Shown: positions 10,415 through 21,923, numbered from the stretch's first letter. The stretch: 64,000 nt of DNA from Gnetum montanum (GCA_015680685.1 MNCI01030846.1:436729-500728), one strand, 5' to 3'. Notes: a model not told the origin generated them from the letters alone. A program made the numbers and translations.

Positions 10415-12143
10415 CTTAGTAAGTTATTAAGCACTAGTTCTTAATGTTAATAATTAAGGATGTTCATAATGCTTAAAAATTTACATGCATATTTTCTTGA
10501 GGAGCATGGTATTTTTAGTGTTTTATTGTTGCTCATGCATATGTTATTCTTTGCATCATTTAGGATTTGTCCTACACCTTGGATTGCATAATACTAAAAT
10601 TTGGTATACCTCTTTCTCATTCTTGTATTGAATATCATTTGGATATGCAATGTTAATCCCTTATACTAAGTTATACAAGGCACTATTGACCTAGTGATAG
10701 GTGATGCACGGAATTAGTGATAGGTGGTTCATGATCTTAGTCTTAGAAGTATGAAAATAAAGAGCAAAGAAAGCCCATAAAAAGTAAATATAAATGGGAT
10801 TGGGAATACCTTGAAAAAATAAATATAAATGGGATTAGGATAGCCTAGCAAAAAATGAATATGAATGAGATTAGGAGTCTTGCATAGTCTTTGCCTTTTA
10901 GTGTTATATCATCGACATTCACATGCTCTAAAAAAAAAACGTTAACTTGTTTTCTTGGCAATGGTATCCAGGATGAATGCCCAAGTGCAAAAATGAAATG
11001 GCATGGAAACCATATATGTATATATATATTGGAATACAAATAAAGAAAAAGAATAAGCATAATAAATTAATGTAAAGCCTTACCATGATAGCATGGGAAG
11101 ACCATGATATCGCATAACATGACCATAACATAGCATGACCATGATACAGCGTTGGCTGCCTCAGATCAATCAACGGGGTGCATTAATACCACACTGGGGC
11201 CTTCGCCTTGGTACCTGCGTATAGGTGGTGGGTGAATGACTTCAATCACGTGTCTCCTACCTATCTCCTACCTATGGGTACATTAAAATATGAGCGTCGG
11301 TGAATGATAAGCTTGTGGAGTAGCTTCACCCACGTCTCCTAGTCCAAATGGGCCTCCGATTTGCTGCTTTTCCTGCACTGGTGGTTCGTTAGCTATCTTA
11401 CATTGCACCAAGTTTAACACCTGCTAGCAAGATACCTAAAACGAGAAGTTGAGACTCTCAACCAAGCATGATTGCATTGAGCTATACATTTTAAACTTTA
11501 TCAGAATCACAGGTTTACAAGGGATATTTTAAAAAACAAAAGCTTGAATTTTTTTTTTCCAGGTAAAATGCACCTCTTTCAGGCATTCACTGTTTCAAAT
11601 TGGAGTCGCAACCAGGGTTGGTTAGAAATTGGTTAGAAATTGATGCAGGGAACTTTTGCTGTAAATTAAGTTGAAAATTTTTTAACATCTGTATTTCCGA
11701 ACAGGTATATTTCAAAAAGCTTTTCATTTGGTTATAAGATTAGTTTTATTATTGTTACTATTGTAATTTAACAATATGTTTTGAAATTGAATGTGTTACT
11801 CATTTAAACTATCCAACGCTAAAATTTGAGATAATTTTTCTTAATTTAAGATGTTTTCAACTTTAATCTTTTGAATAATCTGGAATCCTTGGAATTTTCC
11901 TTTAATCTTGGCTTTATTTTCTTAGTTTTAACAATGCAGTTTAATCATATACTTTAAAATTCAATATAGATATTTTTTCTTGATTTAACATGTTTTCACC
12001 TTTACTCCCGCAACATCAAGCTCAGCTTTATTTTCTCATTTTTATTATTTATTTCGCTACATTTTGTTCAATTGAAAACCAATTTTCAAAAACAACTGTC
12101 CAGCAGGACCTGGGCCATCACTTTCCAGAGACCCTGTAGCAAC
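10415..12143. other. UGT upstream flank, duplication copy A
   Basis: AT-rich non-coding DNA that aligns almost end to end with 57056-58790 at over 90% identity by eye, apart from small indels and an extra stretch of roughly 100 bases around 11215-11340. It contains a short TA run near 11013-11027. No ORF is supported. Homology to copy C starts exactly at the LTR edge and continues into the UGT 5' end, so this is a segmental duplication and not a dispersed repeat. Confidence 0.8.
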
Positions 12144-12152
12144 CATAAATAC
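12144..12152 (+). promoter_or_regulatory. Possible TATA element of the UGT gene
   Basis: CATAAATAC lies about 80 bases before the UGT ATG. Copy C has CATAAAAAC at the same place (near 58758-58768). The spacing would allow a short 5' leader. Weak evidence: the match is imperfect. Confidence 0.35.
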
Positions 12153-12228
12153 CACAGGAGAGGGTCATATTATTCCACCTCTGCCGGCCGATTCTCTCGA
12201 GGAAGACGCGCACCAGTCACAGTTACGG

Positions 12229-13367
12229 ATGGCGAAAAGAGTAGCAGTCGTGCCGTGGCTCGCGCAGGGGCACATGATACCGCTGATGCAGCTCTCTCGC
12301 AAAGTGGCCAACACAGTGCCCGTCACCATGGTTNCCTCGCCCCGGACTGCGTCCTCTGCGACTTCGGCGTCTCGGTCACGGGCGCCGACCTCGGCATCCC
12401 CACGGTGTTCTTCCTGTCCTGCAGCGTGTCCTCCTTCGTGGCCAACTGGTACGCCGCCATGGACCGCACGCTGCCGCCGCTCTGGGACTGCCTCCGCGGC
12501 GCCTTCGAGCGCAGCGACGGGGAACGCGAGGTCCGCAAGGGATGGGTCTCCACGTGGGCCGCCGCGACGCGCTGCTCGGCTATCGTTGCCAACACGTGCG
12601 ACGCGCTGGAGGCCCCGTTCATGGACTACATCAGCCACGCCGAGTCCAAGCCGGTGCTTGGCCTCGGGCCGTTGCTTCAGGAGGCGGACGCCGGCGGCGA
12701 GTGCGGACGGCTCTGCTTGGACTGGATCGAGCGCAGCCGGGATCCGTCGGCTCCGGCGTCGGCGGTGGTGTACGTGGCGTTCGGCAGCGAGTGCGCAGTC
12801 CCGGAGCATGACATCGGCGAGATCGCGCTGGGTTTGAAGGAGAGCGGCGTGGCTTTTCTGTGGGCGCTGCGGCGCGGCCGGGAACTGCTGCCGCGCGGAT
12901 TCGAGGAGAGCGTCCGTGGCCGCGGACTGGTGGTGGACGAGTGGGTGCCGCAGAGACGGATCCTGAAGCACCGGAACGTGCGGGCGTTTGTGAGCCACTG
13001 TGGCTGGAGCTCCGTTTTGGAGGGGCTCAGCGCGGGCGTTCCGCTGGTGGCGGTGCCGATGCGGTACGAGCAGGGCATGAACGCCCGGTTGATGGCCGCG
13101 TACGTGAAGGCCGCCGTGGAGGTGGAGCGTGACTCCGAGGGACGGCTCTGCGCAGGAGACGTGGCTAAGGCAGTGAAAATGGTGGTGTCCGACGGTGACG
13201 GTGACGGTGAGAGCGTTCGGAAGAGAGCGCGTGAGCTGAGTTTAGTGTTGCAGGAGGAGGTTGTGAAAGATGATGGATCCCAGGATGCCGCGGTTCGACG
13301 CTTCGTGGAGCTTATTCCTAGCTTCAGCGTCAAGCCATTGATCGATTCGGATCAAATGGACGGTTAG
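12229..13367 (+). CDS. Family 1 UDP-glycosyltransferase, group A (UGT91/79)-like, with internal sequence gap
   Basis: It would transfer a sugar from a UDP-sugar to a small molecule in the cytosol. It starts MAKRVAVVPWLAQGHMIP; His15 fits the catalytic His. A single N at 12334 splits the frame. After it the frame resumes with DCVLCDFGVSV (the Asp that pairs with the His), then AVVYVAFGSE, SGVAFLWALRR, and a 44-residue PSPG sugar-donor box at 12942-13073, beginning WVPQRRILKH, with HCGWSS, and ending in Glu-Gln. Stop is TAG at 13365. Only about 380 codons are assembled against the usual 450-480. Copy C supplies at least 50 further N-terminal residues, so the N hides roughly 70 residues rather than a frameshift. 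It is intronless and much richer in GC than its flanks. The segments after the gap resemble UGT91-type sugar-to-sugar transferases, but donor and acceptor cannot be told. It may be functional. Confidence 0.85.
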
Positions 13368-14538
13368 GATGAACATGCAGTACACGTCATGACTCCATGT
13401 TGTTTATGGTTTGGCCAAGCCATCGTCATGCAACCTGTTGACTTGACGACTGAACATGTCTGTGCTGTAATGGTTATTCCTAATGTCGTGGCTCTCGCCT
13501 TTGCAGACTCCTGCCAGGCAGTAATGGACTCTTCGTGTTTCTTGAATCCTTCATGTCTTTTCTTGCGCATATCTAACCCAGCCGAACAACATTTATGTTC
13601 CATGTGACCATTGTCGGGAATGTGCATGTACTTGAATGTTTTAACGTTGTTCAAAGGTTTCTTTAGGTTTATTAGATTTTACTAAACATTTCGTTAAGCT
13701 TCCAACCTCTCGTATTTCTCAACCCGACAATCTGACGGAGCTACGAAATATATTTTACATGCTACTTGTATTCTCATAAGATGCATATAAGAGACTTTAC
13801 ACGCACTTTAAAAAGAACCTTACGTAAATGGTCACTTTTGATTGGACAGATTTATTTCACAACGTACTCTTTTCAGTCTACACTCTACAGCACAAACTTT
13901 GAAGCAGATCATATTTCCAATCTGTTATACATTAAATATCCAACTAGCTCCGTTACGTTTCTACTGTTTCACGGCCCATGGCTTTATGGCTTTATAATAA
14001 TTGTGAAAAAGGTCATGTTGACCATTAAATATCCAGCTAGCTGCATGACCTTTCTACTGTTTCACGCCCCAGTCACATGGGAGGGCTTTATGGCTTCATA
14101 ATAATGGTGAAAAAGGTCCCATGACCTTCGTGGCTGGTCACATGTATTCCATTTTGACGAGTTTTTTTTTTAATTTACAATAGTGCATTTAAATCACTTG
14201 CCAATTTTCAATATTGTTGCGAGTGTTCCCTCCATTTGTAAATTTCATGTCTTTGCTATGATCCCATGGCTACTGCAGAAGAGAGCAACCGCTGCCTTAA
14301 AGCAGCAGCAACTATAAATTTATTTATTGCAGAGGCATCATTGCAGGAATTTCTACAGCAACTATAAACATTTTTCTATTTTCAGTTTGTGTATACAGAT
14401 TATTGGAAGCACTTGGCATTTCTCCTACACTAGCCTTGCTTTTGGAAATATTGGAAATTTTAGATGTTGATATGGCAAATGGTGACTTGCTCTACAATTC
14501 TATGACTACCAAACAAAAAATGCAAAGATATTTAGCAC
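13368..14538. other. UGT downstream flank, no gene seen
   Basis: AT-rich DNA after the UGT stop, absent from copies B and C, which are deleted from inside the UGT to about 14539. It holds a tandem duplication (13931-14122). I see no supported ORF and no clear polyadenylation signal. Confidence 0.5.
13931..14122 (+). repeat. Diverged tandem duplication of about 93 bp
   Basis: Two units, starting ATTAAATATCC at 13931 and 14024, share TTTCTACTGTTTCACG, GGCTTTATGGCTT and GTGAAAAAGGTC in the same order. The second unit is a few bases longer. Confidence 0.7.
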
Positions 14539-15045
14539 ATAATTTTTTAAGAGTTGTAGAAAAAAAACACAAATGACATAATGTGAAAAATATACAATTA
14601 TTCCTTATGACAATTGCACCGCGGCTTCTTACATGAATTCCAAAGCATCATTTGCCACAGCAATCTTGCATCACTTAATAGCCAGAAATGTTGCTTTGCT
14701 TGAAAGGAGGTAAAAATAAAAAAATCACAGCCATTCTATTTTATTGTAGGTTGGTGCCTTTTCCTTCTACGAGATAGCTATAATCCATAATTTAATCGAA
14801 TTAACATCTAGAAAACCATGGCTCCTGAAGAAAACAACCCTCTTAACCATGGCATTACTATTCATGGACAACCTCCCATGTCATATGGCCATGGTGAGCC
14901 ATGATGGCAGAAAAACATGCCATGTGATTGGGCCCTAGTACTCACCATTCAATATTCAACCAATAACATTAACTTTCCTTTGTCTTAATGCTCACCAACT
15001 AAATAAAGTCATTAAATATTCAACGAACTCTATTAACTTTCCATT
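14539..15045. other. Conserved non-coding tract next to the copia remnant, copy A
   Basis: The same ~500-bp tract lies at 23436-23945 and 59106-59620, each time between UGT sequence and the copia integrase remnant. It has no LTR termini I can recognise and is not similar to the presumed copia 5' end near 53240-53757. It may be original UGT-locus DNA or the 3' end of the copia derivative. Confidence 0.5.
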
Positions 15046-15595
15046 TAACAAACTTAGAGGCTAATTTGGACCTAATAGATTTTGGAACATGTTCATAGGC
15101 TTCACAACCAAAAGTCTTTAAATAACTTAAATCAATGGGTTTACCATTCCAAACTTCTTTTGGAATTTTTTCATCAAGTGCTAATGAAGAAGATCTATTG
15201 ATAAGATAATAAGCAATCATCACTGCTTCACCTTAGAAATGCTTGTCAAGACCAAATTCACTGAGCATACATTTGGTATTTTTCATTAATGTTCAATTGA
15301 AGTGCTCTACTAATTCATTTTATTCAAGAGTTCCTTGAATAGTCTTTTGCCTTTAAATACCTTATTCTTTACAAAAAAAAACTTTAAATGCATTTTTAAA
15401 AAATTCACCACCATTGTCAATTCAAAGAATTTTAATTTTCTTCTAAGAAGAATTCTCAACAAGAGTTTTGACTTCTTTAAATTTTCTAAATGCCTCAAAT
15501 TTATGTCTTAATCAATAAATCTAGCTCTTTCTAAAATAATCATTAATAAAAGAAACATAATACATAGCACCTCTAAGAAAACTTGTTTTAATATC
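15046..15595 (-). pseudogene. Ty1/copia integrase remnant, copy A
   Basis: Minus strand. The C-terminal part of the integrase domain reads AYYLINRSSSLALDEKIPKEVWNGKPIDLSYLKTFGCEAY (stated here in two pieces: AYYLINRSSS at about 15210 and KTFGCEAY at about 15110). The core segment with IDNGGEFF lies near 15390-15420 in another frame from the annotated open run. RT and RNase H, which should follow, are missing: the frame runs out after LASKF. The right edge (15593-15595) joins an Athila-like gag through a shared ATC. Confidence 0.75.
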
Positions 15596-16560
15596 ACCTT
15601 CAAGCATTTCACGATGCCTATACCCTTCAAAACATAGAGAGTGATTGGTAGAAATTGAAGCTGTTTCTTAGAACACTTGTGAAGGAAGCAGAAAGTTGGT
15701 ACAAGTCGCTGGAACCTGAATCCATTAGACATTGGAGTACCATGCTTGAAATCTTTAATGATAAATATCAGACCTATTCATTAGTGTCAAATCTAAGAAA
15801 ACAAATCTAGAATTGTAAACAAGGGATTCACAAGACCCTTGATGTAGCAATGGGCAGATATTATTCACTGTTACACAGATGCTTAGGCCACAAATTTTCA
15901 TCAAAACAACAGATGAGGCACATCGTAGATGGGCTGAGAAGCAAAACAAGAGAGACCCTTGGGGTTTATGCCCAAGGAAGATTATCAAAACTAATTGCCC
16001 ATTAGATTCAAAGATTTATTGATCAAGTGGTAAAAGAAGAAGAAGAACTCAAAAAAAAAAAGGAATTAGTTGAAGGATACAACAAGGATCCATCCATTAG
16101 GAAAAGAGATGTACAAGTCTATGAAACCCAATAAGAAGAAAAATTGGACCAAGTCATTAGGAAAGAGATGCTACCAATTCAAAAATTTGTTGCTGATGTA
16201 GCAACATAGGTAGTAGAAATGTAGGGTTTAGTAGATAAATGATGTACAATAGCACTAAAGATTGTGGAAGAGAAAGCAAAACAAGCACTCAACAAAGGCA
16301 GAGATAAAAAGAAGAAGAGGGAACTTGGACAAAGGCACAAAGTTTCTTTAGTAGTTGGGCACTCATACACCAGCTCCACAGATGATGAAGGTTGCACTGT
16401 GTGCCAATATGAACATCTTAAGAAATGTTATCTGGTCATGGTATATCTACAAGAAACTAGGGCATACACACTTCACCCATGATTTGTTCAAAAAAAAATG
16501 CCCAAATGGTTACCTTATCCTCAAGGTAACTACAAACAACAACCTCAACTAATATACTAT
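15596..16560 (+). pseudogene. Athila-like gag, 5'-truncated, copy A
   Basis: It begins abruptly inside gag (equivalent to about 27551 in copy B). The gag domain is followed by GLRSKTRETLGVYAQGRL, a Lys/Glu-rich stretch, and a compact zinc-knuckle-like CTVCQYEHLKKC at about 16395-16430. Several in-frame stops are present. The upstream LTR, PBS and N-terminal half are missing, and the sequence is fused to the copia integrase, so a deletion of about 3 kb relative to copy B explains the junction. Confidence 0.75.
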
Positions 16561-17563
16561 CTTAGTAGAGCCTTCTCGTAACTGTAGTAGCAGTACCATC
16601 AACAATGGCAGCAACCACAATCATGGGCCATGCCACCATCATGCCAACAATATCCATATTGACAAACTGATCCTTATGGATACTATGTCCCGTGTCCAAT
16701 CTGACTAGTGAATGAAATTGTTCAAAATTCACAATATCACCCACTGGAATACCACTGACTGACACCACTAAGGACTAATCCAAACTCATATGTGCATCCA
16801 CAAGCAACTAATCTTTCAAATCCTAATCCTAATCCTTTGCCTTCTATGCCACCACCTACAATGTAAGATCAATTACCATCATAGGCATAGCAAAAGAAAG
16901 CTACAACGGTAGTAAATGTACAAATAAAAGATCTCACCAACAATGCTAAGGGGCAAATAAAGAAATGTCCTTTCTTTAGGATGAATCCAAAGAGGGCTGG
17001 CAGAATAGAAGTTTCATCAAGACCATCTTCTCCTATATTGATCTTCTCACTCTTGACAAGCTTCCGTCATCATCAAGTCCAAAGATACAAGTTGTTATGC
17101 TTACTAAATTTGATACTAATTGGATTAAGGTAGGGCCACTTCCATAGAAAAGAATCGATCCAAGAATTCCTCTAATTTATCTACAAGTAGTTGGAAATCA
17201 ACCACACAAAGCTTTGTTAGACTCAAGTTCCAAGGTGAATTTGATATCTTACAATACATATCAAACATGGAACCTACCATCATTCAAGAAATGCAACATC
17301 AGGTTGGATCTTTCTAATCAATCTATTGCCATCCCTTTGGGATTGATTGATGACACAGTGACCACTATTAATGGGTGGTCCTATCTAGCAAACTTCTTGA
17401 TGATTAATGTGAAGGATACTAATAAGGAATGTCTAATCATCATGGGGAGGGCATGGCTTAGCATCATTGATGCTAGGCTAAACATGAGAGATTTATCTAT
17501 GGAGATCTTAAAAGAGGACAAGCATGGAGCCATCCATACATAAAGAATTCCATGCATAACTAC
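16561..17563 (+). pseudogene. Athila-like gag tail and protease, copy A
   Basis: A Gln/Pro/Tyr-rich gag tail (with DPYGYYV at about 16670) leads, through a stretch with stops, into the protease at about 17208-17563: LLDSSSKVNLIS, IRLDLSNQSIAIPLG, LIIMGRAWLSIIDARLNM. The active-site triplet is D-S-S, where the autonomous relatives have D-L-G, so it is probably inactive. It is cut at 17563 by the insertion of another LTR. The uninterrupted sequence is seen in copy B at 37526-37680. Confidence 0.75.
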
Positions 17564-18402
17564 TGATGAATCGTGATTCATTAGGTTGCGATATCAAATC
17601 CACAATATCGGGTACGCAATATCGCAGCCCAAATAACGATATCGGATACATGATATTGTGACTCCTGTGTGAGCCTATAAATACACATGTAGGCACACAA
17701 GAGGAGTTAGTTTGGAAATAGTTAGTTTTTTAGTTAGTTTTAGAAGTTCATTTCTTAGTTCCTCTCAACCCTTTCTCCCAGTGCATGCCCACAGTGTGAT
17801 GATTGTAATTGTACGACATCCTTTATTTGAGTGTGGTGTACTTGGACACGCACATGACTGGAAATAAAGATCAAGATTACTTCATCATTGCATAATTCAC
17901 TTAGTTTAATTACTTAATTTTAATAGTTATTAAATGTGGAATGAGTACGACTTAATCACGAGCATCTGCGTGTGACTGCTTGGTATTCCAGTAGCATACT
18001 CGGGTCATGTGCTTGGTAATCCCAGTGGTAGTCATGCACAAGGCCTAAGATGTGTACGGATGATTAAGGAATGGATGCTCATCGTAGTTAGGCTAGCTTA
18101 GATTCTCTCTCCCTATCTCCTCGTAGTATAGCTCTCTCTCTCCCTTTTCCCTCCTAGCTTAGCTAAGATTATTTTCCATCGCCTCCAGGAGTAGCATTAG
18201 TTTAGGAACACATCATACACCTCACTCTGGACTAAACCATCCGTGACAAAGCAAATACTAGTCTAGGTGGGAAGACAGTGAACTACGATTAGCAAGTAAC
18301 TATCTAGATACCACAACTAGCCCATTTGTGGAGTTCGACCGGATCATGTGTGAAACGCTTGTATTCATATGGTTGAGTGTAGGGGTACCTTTCCACTCAT
18401 CA
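17564..18402 (+). repeat. 5' LTR of a second plus-strand Athila-like element
   Basis: An 839-bp LTR, TGATGA...TCATCA, inserted into the protease of the copy A element after CATAACTAC. U3 shows four or five GATATC-type motifs (17588-17665), then TATAAATA at 17675-17682, then the conserved R/U5. A PBS follows after one base, so this is a 5' LTR. No matching 3' LTR is found before the junction at 23132. Confidence 0.88.
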
Positions 18403-18403
18403 T

Positions 18404-18421
18404 TGGTGCTATTGCTGGGGA
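18404..18421 (+). other. Primer binding site (decayed tRNA-Asp type)
   Basis: TGGTGCTATTGCTGGGGA differs from the tRNA-Asp-type PBS mainly where CpG has become TpG or CpA. It starts one base after the LTR, as in the minus-strand elements. Confidence 0.75.
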
Positions 18422-18537
18422 CGATGCTAGTTATTTAGATTAGTTACATCCTAGAAGATTTCTGTAACAAGGTATTAATGATATATCTTTTAGAAAAGAA
18501 ATTAATTTCAATTAAGTCACACACAAACTCACACACA

Positions 18538-20465
18538 ATGTCTCTCTCACAAGACTATGATAATGCAACAACCAATAAGGCAATTCATTAGAGAACCAAA
18601 AAATTATATAATGATGACGATGAAGTTTGGAGTACCCAATTTGATGTAGGGGTCTCCTATGAGCATAAACACAAACAACATCATCCCCACTCACAAATGC
18701 ATAACATACCTAGTGACGATGAACCCCTATTGGCCACTACAAGCTTAACAGAAATACAAGAGGCTGTTCGAATATCTCACAAGCATCGTAAGGAAAGCTG
18801 TCTACCCAGGCTTAACTTAAACAACTTTCCTATGTTTTCAAGAGGCTATGATTTAGATTTGTAACAACATTTACAAGCCTTTTACGATGCTTGTGCATGG
18901 AACAACATTGATAATGGATGGAAAAATCTTAAGCTCTTTCCTCTGACACTCGTTGGCCAAGCAAAAGTATGGTATAGGTCCTTAAGACCAAAATCAATTC
19001 AACGTTGGCCAACAATGGTAGAGCTCTTCAATGAAAGATATCAAACTTATGCAAGAGTGTCAACCTTGAGGAGACAAATCCAAGAGTGAAAACAAGCGCA
19101 ACATGAACCCTTGGACATGGCCTTAGAAAGATATTATGCATTGTTAAACAACTGCCCAGGCCATNGGGATGTATGCTCGAGGTCAACTATATGAACTACG
19201 AACCCATCAAGTCCAAGAGCTTATCAAGTAGGTAGCAAAAGAAGAAGGAGAAATGGCTAAATGGGAGAATGCTGAAAAATTTCAACAGGCCCAAAAATCA
19301 ACAAGGGCCCATGATAATGAAGAGGAGAAATCAACTCACCTCAAGGAGGTGGAACCATCTTTGCCAATACTATGATCATTGGATGAAGTTGAGGCAAAGA
19401 TCAATAGGATGATGGAATGAATACATGAAAAATGTGGAGAATATGCCAACATTATTGGAGATAGAGTTATGTCAACCCAAGAAATAGGAAAAAAAAAACA
19501 TCTTTAGACAATCAGAAAGAAAGGTTGAAGAGAATAAGAACTTAATTGCCAATCATACGTACTAATGTAACATTTGCCTGTACGATCACCCCAAAGGCTA
19601 ATGCCAAATTTTATCACATTTACAGGAGTATTGGGGAATAGTGTTACACCCAGAGTTCATACAGAGATACTGTGTTCGATCATAGTGGCAACAATCCTAG
19701 TCATGGGGGAGGCCACCCCCAAATTGGTTACACCCTTCATACCATTCAAACCTAAGTGCTTATTAAGTTCAACATCATGTTTCCCCAACTGGGTCAACAT
19801 CCTCTATCTCGCCACACTATTATTATTCTCCTCAATACTATCAACCCATATCCTCTCTAACAAGACCACCACCTCATGTACATTACACTTCTCCTCAATT
19901 TCAACATTCTCATCCTTCACCTCCTTCTACATTGTCATCAACTGTACCAGAAGGGTTTACACCATAGTAGCAATCCACAAATATTACTTATGCTCTTATT
20001 GAAAATAGTAGTGGGAACTCTCCTCAACATCGAAGACGCCCCTTCTTTCAGCATGACCATAAGAAGGGACAACACAATTCTGAGCCCACTGTATCTGCCA
20101 ACTCAGCACAAGTCCAACACTGTGGTGCATCTTCCTCTTCAAACCCAATGCCTTATGTTACCTTATCAGGGCTACTACTCAATACTCCAACAACCATGCG
20201 GCCCAATGAACATAGCCACATGGGGAGACATGTTGATCCTTGCATACCATCTTATGGTCACAAGTACCATAGTGGGTCAACTCCTTATAAATTAACCACA
20301 TCTTATAACTTGCCCCACTATGTTAACTCTAATCAAGTGTGTGAACCCCAATGGGGTAAGTATGATCAGGTCTCAATATTTCCAACATGCAAAGATCCCA
20401 ACCTTTCATTTATTAATCCTAGCTATTCTCAACCGTTTAGTTATGGGGGGTATCCTCCATTCTAA
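18538..20465 (+). pseudogene. Athila-like gag, broken, with one-N gap
   Basis: It starts at the ATG at 18538 (MSLSQDYDNATTN), 117 bases after the PBS. The gag domain is near 18800-19085 (NNFPMFSRGYDLDL, NIDNGWKNLKLFPLTLVG, VWYRSLRPKSIQRW). A single N at 19165 comes after LLNNCPGH, where relatives have roughly 20 more residues, so sequence is missing there. Then follow Glu/Lys-rich sequence, a degenerate knuckle (CNICLYDHPKG) near 19567-19600, and a Pro/Tyr-rich tail ending SYGGYPPF at 20465. Several in-frame stops and frame changes are present. No protease, RT or integrase follows. Confidence 0.75.
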
Positions 20466-21794
20466 CAAGTAGGATTAATAAATATTTTTTCTTATCTTTA
20501 ATTTTTACAATTTCTGTTTTTCAATTTTTCATTTTTCAATTTATTGTTTTATCTTTTTGTCTCTTTATCTTTTTATAAGTAATCTCATCTACAAATAAAG
20601 CACTCATGTGACTCATTGGTTAAGGTGTTGTTCTATGCTATCAAGTCTCAGGTGACTAATTACTTGAACAGCGAGCTCACAACATCCACCTACCCATTCC
20701 ATTAATAAGAGGTTCTACCTTAGAAACAATGATATTCCTAATCATTACAATTTAAAGTAATTTTTGTGTTATTATGCCTAGAACGAAGAAGGATGGACCA
20801 AGAGGGAATGATCAAGGTGTGACATCATGGGGACTTGTGGATTCTCTTTGGTGACATTTGTTGGAGTTATCATGCAGCTTGGTTGTACAAAGATCATTGT
20901 AGATCTAACAAAAAATGGAAGTAAGAGTAATCAAAAGGCACTCAACCAGGAAAAAATAATGCTATTCTAGGGGGTCCCACTGGAAAGACATGCACCCATG
21001 CCTGAAGGTAGGTGGCTTCTCTAGATTAAGCAATACTTCATAAAAAAAATGAGTGCCACAAAGCAAAATCACTGCTCCCTTGTACGAAACGCCAAGTGAT
21101 TGTACGCCTTGTTGTCATGGTGCTCTTATTGTTGTCTATCATTGGGATGACATAATGCGATGTCACTGATCAGAGGAATGGACTTGGTCTTTATTTTGGA
21201 GTGACAGGCTAATGACACACTAATCATGCCTTACACGTAGGATTCATTGTGCCCTAAGTCAATTACCTCATGTCCCAATCTCTACAATCCCTTCTATAAT
21301 TCGCCTTACCTCGCTGTTCATGTAATTGTGACTTGTGACTAAGGTAGCATGGGATTCATATCTCATCACAGTGATATCTATATGTGTGTGTTTTGTGAAA
21401 TCGGTGTAGATTACATTTAACCCTTCTAGTGTCTATGGACATTTTAAGGTGTGGTTACGCAAGGGCATTATAGGTTGGAACCTACTTTGGGGAGGACCCA
21501 CTAGCGTAACCCTTGTAATTTTCACTCGTAACACATCTTCCACACATCATTTTATACCCTCCAAGTATTACCAACATTCTTCTTTCCCTTATCATCCTTC
21601 CAATGAAAATGTTCCTATGTACCAACACATGTTCTTTTTTCTCATACTCTTCATGACTTTCATTGTTAGATTTTACACCATTATACTTCTCGTGCCTTCA
21701 AGACTAGTTTATATTACCTTGGACCCTTTACATTGACCTAAAGTCCTCAGTTTATACCTTGAAGTTTCAAAAATTTATAAATTTTTCTAAGTAC

Positions 21795-21895
21795 CATATG
21801 CTTGAAAGGCCGAGATATTGGGTTAGCCACGATATCGGGTCCTTACTAGTGGGTATGCGATATTGCATTCTTAAAATCTATATATATGGACCACT
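21795..21895 (+). promoter_or_regulatory. Internal promoter-like block with U3-type palindromes
   Basis: Three GATATC/GATATT motifs in the contexts GAGATATTGGG, ACGATATCGGG and GCGATATTGCA are followed within about 25 bases by the TATA-like CTATATATATGG (21880-21891). The same arrangement lies at 39610-39711 in the other copy. It resembles the U3 part of the LTRs (motif array, then TATA) but lacks LTR termini and the R/U5 block. A role as internal promoter for ORF2 is inference. Confidence 0.5.
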
Positions 21896-21923
21896 CCCCC
21901 CCCCCCCCCCCCCCCCCCCCCCN
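21896..21923. other. 27-base C run ending in a single N
   Basis: C27 directly precedes N at 21923. The homologous place in the other copy (near 39711) has only GTATGGGGGAG. The run and the N together mark an uncertain or collapsed spot in the assembly. Confidence 0.7.

Noticed and set aside
12072-12228. Upstream extension of the UGT frame from an ATG at 12072
   Set aside because: That frame only meets the UGT after the N at 12334. Before it, the true UGT N-terminus is in another frame starting at 12229, as copies B and C confirm.
12165-12998. Long minus-strand open frame (277 codons) opposite the UGT gene
   Set aside because: It is the antisense shadow of a GC-rich gene; its Arg/Ala/His-rich sequence has no domain, while the plus strand has full UGT motifs.
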